NCBI GenBank assembly: GCA_002500135.1
Contig: DLSM01000003.1
Location: 37,906-101,905 of the forward strand
Source: Christensenella sp. UBA7862
GTDB taxonomy: Bacteria > Bacillota > Clostridia > Christensenellales > UBA1242
Length of the DNA stretch: 64,000 nucleotides
Reading direction: 5' to 3'
Shown in pieces: positions 17,625 to 28,200 of the stretch (positions are counted from its first letter, which is position 1; each line of letters starts with the position of its first letter). Below the pieces are notes generated by a model, which saw only the letters and a list, made by a program, of their open reading frames with translations, was not told where the DNA came from and searched no databases. The translations under genes and the position numbers were made by a program.

Positions 17625-18630
17625 CTTTCACCTCCAAGCCTTCAACTTGCTCTTTAATTTTTTCACAAAGCCCTTGCTCTGCCAAAGTCTTCACTTGGAA
17701 TATTGCCTTTTCAAACGCCAAAGCGTCACTTGCCCCGTGACCTTTAACAACCAGTTTCTTAACCCCCAAAAGCATTGCTCCGCCATATGCATTTGCATTA
17801 AACTGAGATTTAAGTCTTTTGAAAGCACCTTTCATAAAAAGCGCCCCAACCTTAGACCAAAGAGACTGTTTAATATTCTTTTTAAGTTCTCCCAAAGCAA
17901 AACTTGACGCACCTTCTGTGGCCTTGAGAAGAATATTGCCATAGAAGCCGTCAGTTACAACTATGTCATATTTCCCGCTCAAAAAGTCCCTTGCTTCCAT
18001 GTTGCCCACAAAGTTAATTGGCATTTGCTTTAGAAGTTTAAAGCACTCATGGCAAAATTCATTTCCCTTTTTGTCTTCTGTGCCAATGTTTAGTAGTGCG
18101 ACTTTTGGGTTTTCAATTCCAAGATACGCTTTTGCATAACTTGACGCCATAATTGCGAAGTGGCAGATATTTATTGGCTTGCAATCAACATTTGCTCCCG
18201 AATCTACAAGCAAAACTTTTTTGCCGTCTTTTGCTGGGATAATTGGGCAAAGTGCTGGGCGGGAAATTCCCTTTATTCTTCCAATTTTAAGAAAAGCCCC
18301 AGTAAGAACAGCCCCAGTTGAGCCACACGACACAAGCCCTACGACATCGTCATTGTGTCTTAGTTCGTCAAAAGCCCTAACAAGACTCGAATTTGTTTTT
18401 GTTTTCACCGCTTCAGTTGGTGATTCATTATTTGAAATGACATCATCGGCAGGCAAAATTTCAATTCGCTCTTTGTCATAAGTCTGACTTGCAAGAAACC
18501 CCTCTATTTCATCCTTTTTGCCAGATAGAACAATTCTTAGGTCTTTATCCTTATTTGTAGCGTTACAAGCACCTTGCACTGCGACCTTTGCACCCAAATC
18601 ATTTCCATAACAATCAACAACAATTTTCAT
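17614..18630 (-). CDS. plsX: Phosphate acyltransferase PlsX
   Basis: PlsX converts acyl-ACP to acyl-phosphate, the first step of phospholipid synthesis in most Firmicutes. The start at 18630 is chosen because GGAGAG lies 5 nt upstream; an ATG 12 nt earlier overlaps that site. The 338-residue product shows GLVSCGSTGAVLTGAFLKIG, RPALCPIIPA, VLLVDSGANVDCKP and DGFYGNILLKATEG, all family signatures. The N-terminal loop (VDCYGNDLG) differs from the common VDAMGGDNAP. First gene of the plsX-rnc pair. Confidence 0.94.
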   Translation of the reverse strand: MKIVVDCYGNDLGAKVAVQGACNATNKDKDLRIVLSGKKDEIEGFLASQTYDKERIEILPADDVISNNESPTEAVKTKTNSSLVRAFDELRHNDDVVGLVSCGSTGAVLTGAFLKIGRIKGISRPALCPIIPAKDGKKVLLVDSGANVDCKPINICHFAIMASSYAKAYLGIENPKVALLNIGTEDKKGNEFCHECFKLLKQMPINFVGNMEARDFLSGKYDIVVTDGFYGNILLKATEGASSFALGELKKNIKQSLWSKVGALFMKGAFKRLKSQFNANAYGGAMLLGVKKLVVKGHGASDALAFEKAIFQVKTLAEQGLCEKIKEQVEGLEVKVDD

Positions 18631-18683
18631 ATTTCTCTCCATTTTTACATAACATTATAGCAACTTTTTTCTCAAACACAAAC

Positions 18684-18716
18684 AAAAATAGCAACATAAT
18701 TTGCGTTTATGTTGCC
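18684..18716 (-). terminator. Terminator after lysC
   Basis: A 9-bp stem (18691-18699 with 18707-18715) with a 7-nt loop, followed on the minus strand by a T-rich run (18690-18684). It would end transcripts of the asd-dapA-dapB-lysC operon before plsX. Confidence 0.75.
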
Positions 18717-18750
18717 ATTTCTTTCCTTTTTTCTAATAAATGAGCGTCAT

Positions 18751-20055
18751 TTAGTCGTTGCAAAACAGATTTTTATGCAAAGTTTTCAGCACTCGTTCAA
18801 AGTCTTTTTGCGGGAAGCCAAATATAATAGACAACCCTTGAGTGCTTTTGTTCAGCATATAAATTTTTGTGCCAAGCGAGTAAATTTCATCAAAAACCTT
18901 TCTTTCCGTCTTTCTATCAAAAGTTGCTCCAACAACACTTACAAGTGCCACATTGTGCGTAATTCTTACACTGTCTGGTGACAATACAAGTGAAACTTCC
19001 CTAACAATCTCCGCCAAAATTTCATCGCTTAATCCCACTTCTCTTGCCACAACGGAAATATTGTCAATGCCAGTCGGAATATGCTCCACCGTCACTCCAT
19101 TCTTTGAGAAAATGCTTGACACTTCAGATAACTTTCCTAAGGACGAATTTATATTAAACTTTTCAAATGAAACAATGCAAAATCCCTTTTGCCCCGCAAT
19201 TCCTGTAAGTTTTTTTTGTTTACATTTTGGCATAATAAAACTTCCTTTACAGGCAGGGTTGAAGGTGTTTCTTAAATTTAAGACAATGTTGTTTTCTCGC
19301 AAAAATCTTGTGCAATCGGGGTGAAGAACATTTGCCCCAGCATAACTTAATTCCCTTAGTTCTGCATAACTAATTTTGCCGATAAGTTTTGGATTTTTTG
19401 AAAACCTTGGGTCACACTCCAGAAAGCCGTCAACATCAGTCCAGTTTTCATAAACTTTTGCCCCACACAACACCGAAACAACAGCCCCAGTTATATCTGA
19501 CCCGCCACGAGAGAAAACTTTGACGTTTCCCTTTGCGTCTGCCCCATAAAAGCCGGGAATAATATATTTGTCAGTTTTATTCGTCTTGGAGATAAACTTC
19601 ATTTTTGATGTTTCAAGGTCAACTTTTCCATTTTCTGCAAAAGTTATAAAGTCCTTTGCATCTAAAAATTTATATCCCAAATATTTACTAACAATTTTTG
19701 CCGAAAAGTATTCCCCACGGCTTGCCACATAGTCCAGTGTCGCACCAGATTTTATCTCGCTATAAAATGTGTCTAGCATTGCTTTTATGTCAAGACGGGT
19801 GCCAAGAGCCAAATCAAGCTCAACCATTCGTTTTGCAAAAAAGTCAAATTCTTTATCAAAATTTTCGTTATTTTTTGCTTTGTTTTGACACGAGATCAAT
19901 GTGTCTGTTATCTTTATATCTTGCTTATTCCTTTTGCCGGGGGCGGAAACAACAACAAATCTAGCACTGCTTACGCTTACAATTTTTGCCACTTGCAAAA
20001 CACTTTTTGCGTCCGCAAGAGAGGAGCCTCCAAATTTACAAACCAATTCCTTCAT
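18751..20055 (-). CDS. lysC: Aspartate kinase
   Basis: This enzyme phosphorylates L-aspartate as the entry step to lysine/DAP, threonine and methionine. The 434 residues begin with CKFGGSSLADAKSVLQVAKI (ATP/aspartate site), include FSRGGSDITGAVVSVLCGAK, and end in two ACT-like regulatory modules (about 280-434), where end-product feedback usually acts. Last gene of the asd-dapA-dapB-lysC operon, with a terminator just after it. The symbol lysC is by family; the sequence alone does not tell which amino acid inhibits it. Confidence 0.92.
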   Translation of the reverse strand: MKELVCKFGGSSLADAKSVLQVAKIVSVSSARFVVVSAPGKRNKQDIKITDTLISCQNKAKNNENFDKEFDFFAKRMVELDLALGTRLDIKAMLDTFYSEIKSGATLDYVASRGEYFSAKIVSKYLGYKFLDAKDFITFAENGKVDLETSKMKFISKTNKTDKYIIPGFYGADAKGNVKVFSRGGSDITGAVVSVLCGAKVYENWTDVDGFLECDPRFSKNPKLIGKISYAELRELSYAGANVLHPDCTRFLRENNIVLNLRNTFNPACKGSFIMPKCKQKKLTGIAGQKGFCIVSFEKFNINSSLGKLSEVSSIFSKNGVTVEHIPTGIDNISVVAREVGLSDEILAEIVREVSLVLSPDSVRITHNVALVSVVGATFDRKTERKVFDEIYSLGTKIYMLNKSTQGLSIIFGFPQKDFERVLKTLHKNLFCND

Positions 20056-20105
20056 TTTTCCTACCTATACATCATTGTATTAAAATGTTTTGAAAAAGGT
20101 TTTTA

Positions 20106-20858
20106 TTATTTGTACATATCCTCCATGTCATACATTCCGCACTTCTTTCCATGCACGAACAACGCCGCTTTCATCGCTCCCTCTGCAAAAACACTTTTTG
20201 AAAAAGCAACATGTGAAATTTCAACACTTTGACTGTCGTTTGCAAACAAAACTTTGTGCGTGCCACAAAAGTCTCCCGCCCTAATGCTGTGCAAGCCTAC
20301 TTCGTCACTTCCCCTTGTGCCATAAGTGTGTCTTCCAAGATTTGCAGTTATGTGTGGTCTATATCTTTTTATCTTGTCAAGGAGCATAATTGCAGTGCCA
20401 CTTGGAAGGTCAGCTTTTGCCGAGTGATGAGTTTCCAAAATTTCAATATCCCAGCCAGCAAGAATTTTTGTTGCAAGTTCCACAAGTTTGCCCACTGCAA
20501 AGACACCTTCACTCATGTTGCTTGACCAAAAGACTGGAACAGTTTTTGACAAATCTTCAAGACGCTTTCTTTCGCTTGCTCCAAACCCCGTCGTGCCGAC
20601 AACAAGAGCCGTCCCCGTTTTCTTGCAAAATTCCACCACTTGTTCTAAGGCTTTTGGGTGAGAAAAATCTATAACAACATCACACTTCACATCGTCAAAA
20701 TTTGTCACAAGTTTTATATTTTCAAAATTGCATGGAAAAGTTGCAATCCGTTCCTTTGTGTCCACGCCGAACACAACATCAGCCCCCTCGAACTTTTTGC
20801 TTGCAAGCAAAATTTCTTGTCCCATTCGCCCGCAAAAGCCATTTATGCAAATTTTCAT
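20106..20858 (-). CDS. dapB: 4-hydroxy-tetrahydrodipicolinate reductase DapB
   Basis: DapB reduces hydroxy-tetrahydrodipicolinate with NAD(P)H in DAP/lysine synthesis. The 250 residues begin with the nucleotide-binding loop INGFCGRMGQEI and contain VVGTTGFGASERKRL, SNMSEGVFAVGKL, the catalytic ETHHSAKADLPSGTA and RAGDFCGTH. Length is normal. It lies between dapA and lysC in the aspartate operon and has the expected substrate-binding lysine in SAKADLPSGTA. Confidence 0.95.
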   Translation of the reverse strand: MKICINGFCGRMGQEILLASKKFEGADVVFGVDTKERIATFPCNFENIKLVTNFDDVKCDVVIDFSHPKALEQVVEFCKKTGTALVVGTTGFGASERKRLEDLSKTVPVFWSSNMSEGVFAVGKLVELATKILAGWDIEILETHHSAKADLPSGTAIMLLDKIKRYRPHITANLGRHTYGTRGSDEVGLHSIRAGDFCGTHKVLFANDSQSVEISHVAFSKSVFAEGAMKAALFVHGKKCGMYDMEDMYK

Positions 20859-20907
20859 TTCCCCTCCCCAAAGTCAGTTATTCTCTTTTGTAAGTTTTTT
20901 ATGCTTT

Positions 20908-21783
20908 CTATAAAAATTTCTCAAGTGCAGATAAAACAACTTCTTCATTTTTCTTTTCAAGTGGCGTAAGCGGCAAGCGAAGTTCGTTTTTACACAAACC
21001 CATATGACTTAATGCAAATTTGACTGGAATTGGATTGACTTCGACAAATAATTTTTTGTTAATATCCCACAACTCGTCATGAACTGCAAGAGCCTTTGCG
21101 ACTTTCCCCTTTTTGGCAAGCGTCACAAGGCCTTTTATTTGTTTTGGAAGAATGTTTGCTGTCACGCTTATAACTCCCATTGCGCCAAGTGTCATAAAGA
21201 GAAAATTTAGCCCGTCATCGCCCGAATACACTGCCATTTTGCCGTCAAGTCTGTGACAAAGTTCAACTATTTGCGAAATGTTGCCACTTGCTTCTTTTAT
21301 GCCGCAAACATGCTTAATATCCGCCAACTTTTCTGCTGTTTCTGGCAAAATGTTAACTCCCGTTCTGCCTGGGACATTGTAGGCTATTATTGGAATGTCA
21401 ATGCTATCTGAAATTGCTTTATAGTGTTCTATTAGTCCCCTTTGAGTGCATTTATTGTAAAATGGAGTGACCACAAGCACGCCGTCTGCCCCACATTTTT
21501 GTGCAAAGATACTTGTTTGAATGGCGGCTTTTGTGTTATTTGACCCCGTTCCGACAACAAACTTTGCTCTGCCAGAAATTGCTTGTTTTGAAAACTTTAT
21601 AACTTCTGCTTTTTCTTCTTGTGACATGGTTGCCGCCTCGCCCGTTGTGCCTAAAACAATAATTGCATCAGTGCCGTTTGACACTTGAAAATCAATCATT
21701 CTCCCCAGTGCTTCAAAGTCAATTTTTCCTTCCCTAAATGGAGTTGCAATCGCCACTCCGCTCCCTTCAAAAACACTTTTCAT
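20908..21783 (-). CDS. dapA: 4-hydroxy-tetrahydrodipicolinate synthase DapA
   Basis: DapA condenses pyruvate with aspartate semialdehyde. The start at 21783 has a strong GGAGGGG site; the frame stays open a further 56 codons upstream into AT-rich spacer without homology. The 291 residues show ATPFREGKIDFEALGRMID, LGTTGEAATMSQEEK, the tyrosine region YNVPGRTGVNI, and the Schiff-base lysine in HVCGIKEASGN. It follows asd by 77 nt and precedes dapB by 49 nt. Product dipicolinate precursors also serve spore core formation. Confidence 0.95.
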   Translation of the reverse strand: MKSVFEGSGVAIATPFREGKIDFEALGRMIDFQVSNGTDAIIVLGTTGEAATMSQEEKAEVIKFSKQAISGRAKFVVGTGSNNTKAAIQTSIFAQKCGADGVLVVTPFYNKCTQRGLIEHYKAISDSIDIPIIAYNVPGRTGVNILPETAEKLADIKHVCGIKEASGNISQIVELCHRLDGKMAVYSGDDGLNFLFMTLGAMGVISVTANILPKQIKGLVTLAKKGKVAKALAVHDELWDINKKLFVEVNPIPVKFALSHMGLCKNELRLPLTPLEKKNEEVVLSALEKFL

Positions 21784-21860
21784 TTTCCCCTCCAAATTTG
21801 TTTTTGCATATTTTTTATATATTTTTATATTATTTTTTGCTACTTTTTGGCTCATTTTTG

Positions 21861-22856
21861 CTATTTTTCGTGCTTGTGATTTATAAGTTCTTGCAAAATT
21901 TGCACTGCATTTGTCGCAGCACCCTTTCTTATATTGTCGGCAACAATCCACATATTAAGAGTATTTTCACAGGAGTTGTCTTTTCTAATTCGCCCAACAA
22001 ACACCTCGTCACATTCCTTGCAGAAAAGTGGCATTGGATAGATGTTTTTTTCTGGGTCGTCCATAACAACAACATTTTCAAAATTACTTAAACATTTCTT
22101 TACTTCTTCCAAAGTAAAAGATTTTTCAAGTTCAATATTTACGCTTTCACTGTGGCAGTCAAAAACTGGGACACGCACGCAAGTGGCGGTGACTTTTAAA
22201 TCGTCTTTGTGCAGAATTTTCCTTGTTTCAAAAATCATTTTTGTTTCTTCTTTTGTGTAGCCGTTATTTTCAAAGACGTCAATGTGTGGAATGAGGTTTG
22301 AGAAAATTGGGTGGACAAACTTTTCTGGTTTTTCACCTTTTATGCCTCGTTTTAGGTCGTTTGTGCCACGTTGTCCCGCACCAGAAACTGCTTGATAAGT
22401 GGAAAAAATAACCCGTTTTAGTCCAAAAACTGTGTCAAGTGCTTTAAGTGGAAGCATTGCTTGAATGGTAGAACAATTTGGATTGGCGATTATGCCATGA
22501 TGAGAAAAAATATCTTCTCTATTTACTTCTGGCACGACAAGTGGAACGTCTTTATCCATTCGCCATGCACTTGAGTTATCCACAACAACTGCACCCGCTT
22601 TCACAAATATTGGTGCAAATTTTTTGGACAATTCTCCCCCGCACGAAAACAATGCATAGTCAATATCTTTGCCCGCAATATTTTCTTCGCAAAGTTCCAT
22701 AACTTCCACTTCTTCGCCAAACATTTTTATTATTTTGCCAGCACTCTTTTTGCTTGCATAAAGAAAAAATTTATCCGCACGGATATTCCTTTCGTGCAGA
22801 ACTTCAACAAATTTGCCACCGACTTTGCCAGTGACGCCAACTATTGCAATATTCAT
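21861..22856 (-). CDS. asd: Aspartate-semialdehyde dehydrogenase
   Basis: Asd reduces aspartyl phosphate to aspartate semialdehyde with NADPH. The 331-residue product opens IAIVGVTGKVGGKFVEVL, has the active cysteine in IIANPNCSTIQAMLPLKAL, the substrate arginine region CVRVPVFDCHSESV and QAVSGAGQRGTNDL. It heads the asd-dapA-dapB-lysC operon. Only 64 nt separate its ATG from an upstream terminator, so the promoter must be in that short interval or the operon is read through; no lysine riboswitch sequence is visible. Confidence 0.95.
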   Translation of the reverse strand: MNIAIVGVTGKVGGKFVEVLHERNIRADKFFLYASKKSAGKIIKMFGEEVEVMELCEENIAGKDIDYALFSCGGELSKKFAPIFVKAGAVVVDNSSAWRMDKDVPLVVPEVNREDIFSHHGIIANPNCSTIQAMLPLKALDTVFGLKRVIFSTYQAVSGAGQRGTNDLKRGIKGEKPEKFVHPIFSNLIPHIDVFENNGYTKEETKMIFETRKILHKDDLKVTATCVRVPVFDCHSESVNIELEKSFTLEEVKKCLSNFENVVVMDDPEKNIYPMPLFCKECDEVFVGRIRKDNSCENTLNMWIVADNIRKGAATNAVQILQELINHKHEK

Positions 22857-23170
22857 ATTATCTCCCTAGGGCAAATTCTCACCCTTTAAAAAATCATATT
22901 CCAAATGCCCATATATTGTTAAAAAAACTTACCACAAAATCTGTGATAAGTCTTTTTGTTGATTTTTTATATACCAAATTGAATATTACAAGCAAATTCG
23001 TATCGTTATAACATTCTTAAATACTACGATTTATAATTTATACAATTTTATACTTTTCAATATAACTTGTAAAATATTTCTACAAGATTATTCCTATAGT
23101 ATTGTTTTTGCAATAATATTTTCACTTAATTTTATTGTAAAGTTTAATATTGCTCAAAAAATATATCATT
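22857..23170. other. Intergenic region between asd and the Hint lipoprotein gene
   Basis: A 314-bp stretch without a gene. It contains the hairpin at 22926-22950 and otherwise very AT-rich sequence. I see no riboswitch core, no tRNA and no open frame with a ribosome binding site. Confidence 0.6.
22921..22955 (-). terminator. Bidirectional terminator after the Hint lipoprotein gene
   Basis: A 10-bp stem (22926-22935 with 22941-22950, one G-U pair) around a 5-nt loop, with an A run before and a T run after on the plus strand, so it can act both ways. It separates the surface-protein locus from the asd operon. Confidence 0.75.
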
Positions 23171-25186
23171 TTACTTAAAAACTGCTGTGAAGTGGGTGCT
23201 ATAGCGGACTTCAAAAGTGTCACCTGGGTGATAAATTTTGCTATCTGCGGAGCAATACCAATAAGAAAAGTTTTCTGCATTTGAACCAGTATAAGTTGGA
23301 ATTGTGTAGGTGTCATAATCTGCATAAACATTGGACTTTTCCTCAAATTTAGCAATGTCTTCGGCGGTCTTTGGAACGGTGAAATTTTGGAAAGCGTCAT
23401 TGTCCGTTGTCACCACCCAAAGGCTTTTGCCGTCTGCGTTTTTGACTGTTTCTTGTTTGTGCTTTTCGCTGTTGACGGTGTCACGAATAATCATGTCACG
23501 CACCATTTCTCTTGTAAATTCTGCTGTTTCTGTAAGCCCGTTTTCATAAAGGAAACTGCACCATTCGACCAAGATTTGCCACTCTGCGCCACGATAGCCT
23601 ATCATATCTCTTGGAAGCATATCAAAGTATGTTTTCATTGTTTCTTCGGAATAAAGGTGAACTGGAATTGCGTCAATGCCAAAATTTGATAGGTCAATGC
23701 CGAAAATATTTGAGCATAGAAGTGTGAAAGTTTTGTCGGCAGCGTTTTCTGTGCCGTCTTTGTTAAGTCCAGCACCATAGACTGGGTTGCCGTCATCATC
23801 ACGCAAATAGTCTTCGGTCAAAACTTTTTGTCTTAATGGGTTGGCATAGACCAAGTTTTCGTCAAAACCATACATATTGTGAAAGCCCAGAGCGTCTGCT
23901 TCGTTGGTCAGATAGTCGCTTGCAAAGAAGTTCCACATTTGCCCCATAATTGGTTGGCAATATTGCACAATGTCGTGTGAAATTTTAATTTCTGTCACCG
24001 CTGTCCATGACCATGAAGGAGAACCATTGTTGTAATTCATCTTTACAATTTCACTGCCTACGTGGAAGTTGTCTGTGTCGGTCACTGCTGAATATTGATA
24101 GGAATATTCGCCCGTTTCGGTGTTTAAGTTTCTTGTAAACATTGAATGTGGTGGGACAAATGTAAGTTCACCGCCGTCTGCAAATTTTACATAAACCACT
24201 TCTTGTTCGCCATTTGTTGTGCTGTGTTTGTTGAGCCAATGGCAATAGCCTGTGTCAATTTTGCCAGTGTCGTGGTTGAAGCGATAAATTCTGTCGAAAA
24301 ATGATATATCTTCAATATTTTTGTAACTGCCGTCTGCAAGCATAACTTTTGTGCCAAAGACAATGCAACCGCTTATTGGTTGTTCAGATTCTTGACGTTT
24401 AATTGTGTCGCTCCATGTTGCGACCAATGTGTGGTCAGATTTATTTGTAAGTTCAGAGCCGTTTGATATGGTGTCTTCGCCAAGTTTCCAGCCGTCAAAC
24501 TGCATATTTGCATAGCCGTCTGCAAAATAGTCTGTGTATTCCCTTTCGGTTTCACGAAGATAGACATATTTTGGGGTTGGAAGCCCGCCGTAGTTGCCAC
24601 CTGACTTGGAGAAAGTTCTTTTGGCAAGAAGTTTTAGGTTGCTGACGGTGAGAGTTAGGTCTTGCGACTGCTCTGCGATGTTAAATTGAATAACAACAAA
24701 ATAGTCTTTTGACTCGGTGCAAGTGTAGGACAAAGTTCCCGATTGTTTTGTGTCATTTGGGGTGACTTTTTTCTCTGCTACAAGACCGTCTGAGCCTTCA
24801 GCGGATAGTGCTTGTCCGTAAATTTGGGCGGAAATTTCGTTGTTGCCCGAAAGGTTGTGTGAACTTTCATAGGAAAACTCCCATGTATAGACCCAGTCTT
24901 TTTCAAGCGGCAAAGAAAGATACACTTGCTCGGTGTAGGTGGTGTTTTTGCCAAAAGAAAATGTTGTTGCAAGGGCTTCTTCGTCAAAGGTGTTTGAAAC
25001 TATGTGATTGTCAGATTTTGGCCCAAAATTCCACCTATCCACATCTGCAAAAAGTGCTTTTGAATAGTCCAGTGTAAGCGTAAAAGTTGTGCTTTGAGGT
25101 TCTGCCCCACCGCAGCCAGTGAGAGTGAGTGCCACACCCAAAACAAGGCAGCAAACCAGTGCCAAAAGTTTTACAAATTTTTTCAT
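23171..25186 (-). CDS. Secreted lipoprotein with jelly-roll-like region, B-repeat and Hint domain
   Basis: The 671-residue product has a lipoprotein signal peptide with lipobox LTGC (Cys25), so it should be anchored outside the membrane. Residues about 35-190 look like a beta-sandwich carbohydrate-binding-type domain; about 200-260 match an InlB-type B-repeat (FDGWKLG...LVATWS). A Hint domain starts at Cys274 (CIVFGTKVMLADGSYKNIED), has the block-B histidine in PPHSMF (His347) and NFFASDYLT, and reaches HN at 436-437 (FHNMYGF). A C-terminal domain shared with the next gene and a last B-repeat strand (THFTAVF) follow. GGAG precedes the ATG. Hint domains self-cleave via the first Cys; substrate and purpose here are unknown. 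Confidence 0.85.
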   Translation of the reverse strand: MKKFVKLLALVCCLVLGVALTLTGCGGAEPQSTTFTLTLDYSKALFADVDRWNFGPKSDNHIVSNTFDEEALATTFSFGKNTTYTEQVYLSLPLEKDWVYTWEFSYESSHNLSGNNEISAQIYGQALSAEGSDGLVAEKKVTPNDTKQSGTLSYTCTESKDYFVVIQFNIAEQSQDLTLTVSNLKLLAKRTFSKSGGNYGGLPTPKYVYLRETEREYTDYFADGYANMQFDGWKLGEDTISNGSELTNKSDHTLVATWSDTIKRQESEQPISGCIVFGTKVMLADGSYKNIEDISFFDRIYRFNHDTGKIDTGYCHWLNKHSTTNGEQEVVYVKFADGGELTFVPPHSMFTRNLNTETGEYSYQYSAVTDTDNFHVGSEIVKMNYNNGSPSWSWTAVTEIKISHDIVQYCQPIMGQMWNFFASDYLTNEADALGFHNMYGFDENLVYANPLRQKVLTEDYLRDDDGNPVYGAGLNKDGTENAADKTFTLLCSNIFGIDLSNFGIDAIPVHLYSEETMKTYFDMLPRDMIGYRGAEWQILVEWCSFLYENGLTETAEFTREMVRDMIIRDTVNSEKHKQETVKNADGKSLWVVTTDNDAFQNFTVPKTAEDIAKFEEKSNVYADYDTYTIPTYTGSNAENFSYWYCSADSKIYHPGDTFEVRYSTHFTAVFK

Positions 25187-25257
25187 TTTTTCTCCTTTTT
25201 CTTGTTGTATTGTGCAATAAATTTAAATTATACACAGACACCCCATCTTCACAGGTC

Positions 25258-28200
25258 TTATGTGGAATAAACCGCAGTGAAGTGGGTGTTTGTGCGGACT
25301 TTATAGGTGTCGCCAGCGTAGTAAATCTTTCCGTCAGAAGAACTGAGCCACCCGACAAAGCCTTCTTCTTCAATGTTTGGCAAAATGTAATGAGTGTATT
25401 CCTCGAAGAAGAAGTCTTGTGGGTTGAAATGTTCGTTCATGACATCTTCTGACGTGGTTACAACATACATGAATTTGCCGTTTTCATTGGTTGGTGGCAA
25501 AACACGTTCGTTTTCGTTGTTTGCAACTTCGCTTAAAAGTATGTCAATCATGAAGTCCATGTTGAGCATATCGTTGTCAATCAAAATCTTCCATTCTCTG
25601 CCACGGAAGCCAACAATATCCCTATCTGTCCAGCCCATGTTTTTAAGTTCTTTTTCTGTGAATAAGTGCTTGTCGTAAGTGCCGTTTAGAACTTTTTGTC
25701 TGATACTTGACGCATAGGTCAAATTCTTCTTAAAGCCATACATGTTTTGGAAAATGATTGTGTTTGGAACGGTGGTTAGAATATTCCCCGCAAAGCAGTT
25801 CCACATGCCAGAAGTTATGATTGAATATGCAGGGGTTTCTTCTTCGATGTAGCAAATTCCCGTTACAACTGCCTCGCCCCATGTGGCACAAGATTCATAA
25901 CTTGATTGACACGTGCAAGCAGAACACGTGGAGCAAGTTGTGTTTGCACAGTCGTTTGCGATATATTTTAGAACCCGAGTTCCAATATAGAATTTCGCTG
26001 GGTCGGTGACTGCGACATATTTGTTTTGGTCTAGGCTGAACACTGCATGGTCGCCAACAAATCTTATCGTTTCGCCGTCCGAGAATGTAACTTCCATAAC
26101 CCGCTTTGACACAGTCGCTTTGCTTATCCAACTGGCGTAAGCCGTGTCAATTTGCCCAGTATCGTGGTTAAATCTGATAAGCCTATCCGAGTAAGTTATA
26201 TCCTGAATCATTTTCCAGCCGTTTGCCGTAAGAATTGGTGTGTTGTATGCAAGACATGAAGGTGTTGAACCGCTGCCACTTCCAGAAATTGAAATGTTTT
26301 GTGCTGGCATTGTGAACGATACTGAAGCACTTGAAGAACCAGACGCTGAAACATAACCCGAAATACTTGTTGTCTTGTTTGTATGACTTGTTGTATTGGT
26401 AAATGTAAGCGAAACGCTTGTGCCGAAAGCAATGGTCGTTGTTCCAGTTGCCGTTCCGCTCCAATTTCCGTTTGAAGCACTTAGGGTCATTGTATAACTC
26501 TTTGCCGAGAATGACGCATTCCAAGTAGCATTGCCCGCAGTTGTCCATGTAGCAGAACTTGTGCCGCTTGAAGAATAATTTGGAACACTTACGTCATAAC
26601 CAGTAAACGACTTAATCGTGATATTTGGCAACGTTTGTCCATAAGTGACCGTTACACTTGTTGTGCCACCAGAGAAGTTTGTCTTTGCACTATTGCAAGT
26701 TGTACATGTGCCACTTACATTGCTACCTTTACTTCCCTTACAAGAACCGCATGTAACTTGACCAGACACTGTGCCTGTTGCGGAACATTTGCTACAATTT
26801 GTCCAACCGTCTGTTCCTGAGCCACCACACCATGAACATGTTGACTCGGTGGTTTCATAATAGTAACCCTTACCTTTACAAGTTGAACAAGTAACAGTTC
26901 CAAATCCGTTACAAAATTGACATTTATTTCCTGCACTGTTATCACCACTTCCACCGCAACCAGAACATGTTTCGGTAGTAGAGCAACTAACCTTTGTGCT
27001 TGATGAGGTTTTTCCAGAGCCATCACATCTTGAACATTCTTCATCCCAGCCTTTGTAGCCATTACATGTAGGACACTTTACCTGACCAGCAACTGTTCCA
27101 TTGCCACCGCAATTTGAGCATGGAACCCATGTGTTCACCGTTCCCACTGCATTACACGTGCCGCAGCGTGGGACGGTGTAGTTGATTGTGAGGGTGTAGG
27201 TGTTGGCTGTCCACTTTGCATACAATGTTGCATTTTGATAAATATCTGTGCAAAGGTCAGACGCAAAGTTGGTTGAATCATAGCCAACATATCTTTCGCC
27301 ATTTGACCCACCACAAGAGCCGTCACCATAGTAATGGACAAATGTGTGACCAGTTCTTGTTGGTTTTGTGATAGACGTTATTTCTGTTGTGCAAGCCTCG
27401 TTGGAGTAGAATTTGTTAATGCCATATTTGTAATAGAAAGCACTTGTTCCGCCCGAGCCGCCATTTGCATTAAGCGTTATCTTAATTGTATTTGGTGCCC
27501 AATACGCATACAACGTTTGACCGCTGGCGGTTGTCCATGCACGAGTGCCTGCGCCTGAGGCATTGTAATATTGTGTGCCACCACCGTTTGTGGCTGTGAA
27601 GTAACCACCAAAAGTGTAACCCGTTCTGCTTGGGACAGAAATGCTTGGGACAGTGGAGCCATAAGTTGCTGTTACACTGCCCGAGCCACCAGTGCCAGAT
27701 TGTTTGTCAAGTGTTAGCGTATATTGATTTGGGTTCCAATGTGCATAGAGGGTGTATGTTCCACTGGTTGCAAGATTTGTGACACTTTGTTGGTCGCTAT
27801 ACACTTTTGCCCCGCTGGCACTTGTTGCCCAACCGTCAAAAGTGTAACCCGTTCTTGTAAAGCCGTTTGCAGTAAGTGCTTTGGCAGAGTCATAAGTGTG
27901 AGTACTGTTGGCTGTGGTTCCACTTCCACCATTTGCATTGTAAGTGACTGTGTAGGTGTTGGCTGTCCAGTTGGCTGTTGCAGTTATGTTTGCTCCACCA
28001 GAACAAGTTAAGATTTGGGCAGTGTTGGAAGTACTTGATGTTGCTCCAGTTGAGTCAAACACTTGACTGTATGCCACTTGCCACTTAACTGGTTTTTCCG
28101 CTGTTGCCGCTGTGCCTGTTAGATAATAGAAATTCGTTGAACTGTAACTGCCATTTGACCCGCAAGTCACTTTGTAAATATATCTTTGCCATGTTCCCGT

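Noticed and set aside
22857..23170. Possible lysine riboswitch before asd
   Set aside because: The hairpin at 22926-22950 looks like a plain bidirectional terminator. The AT-rich sequence before it has none of the conserved lysine-riboswitch core segments, and only 64 nt follow before asd.
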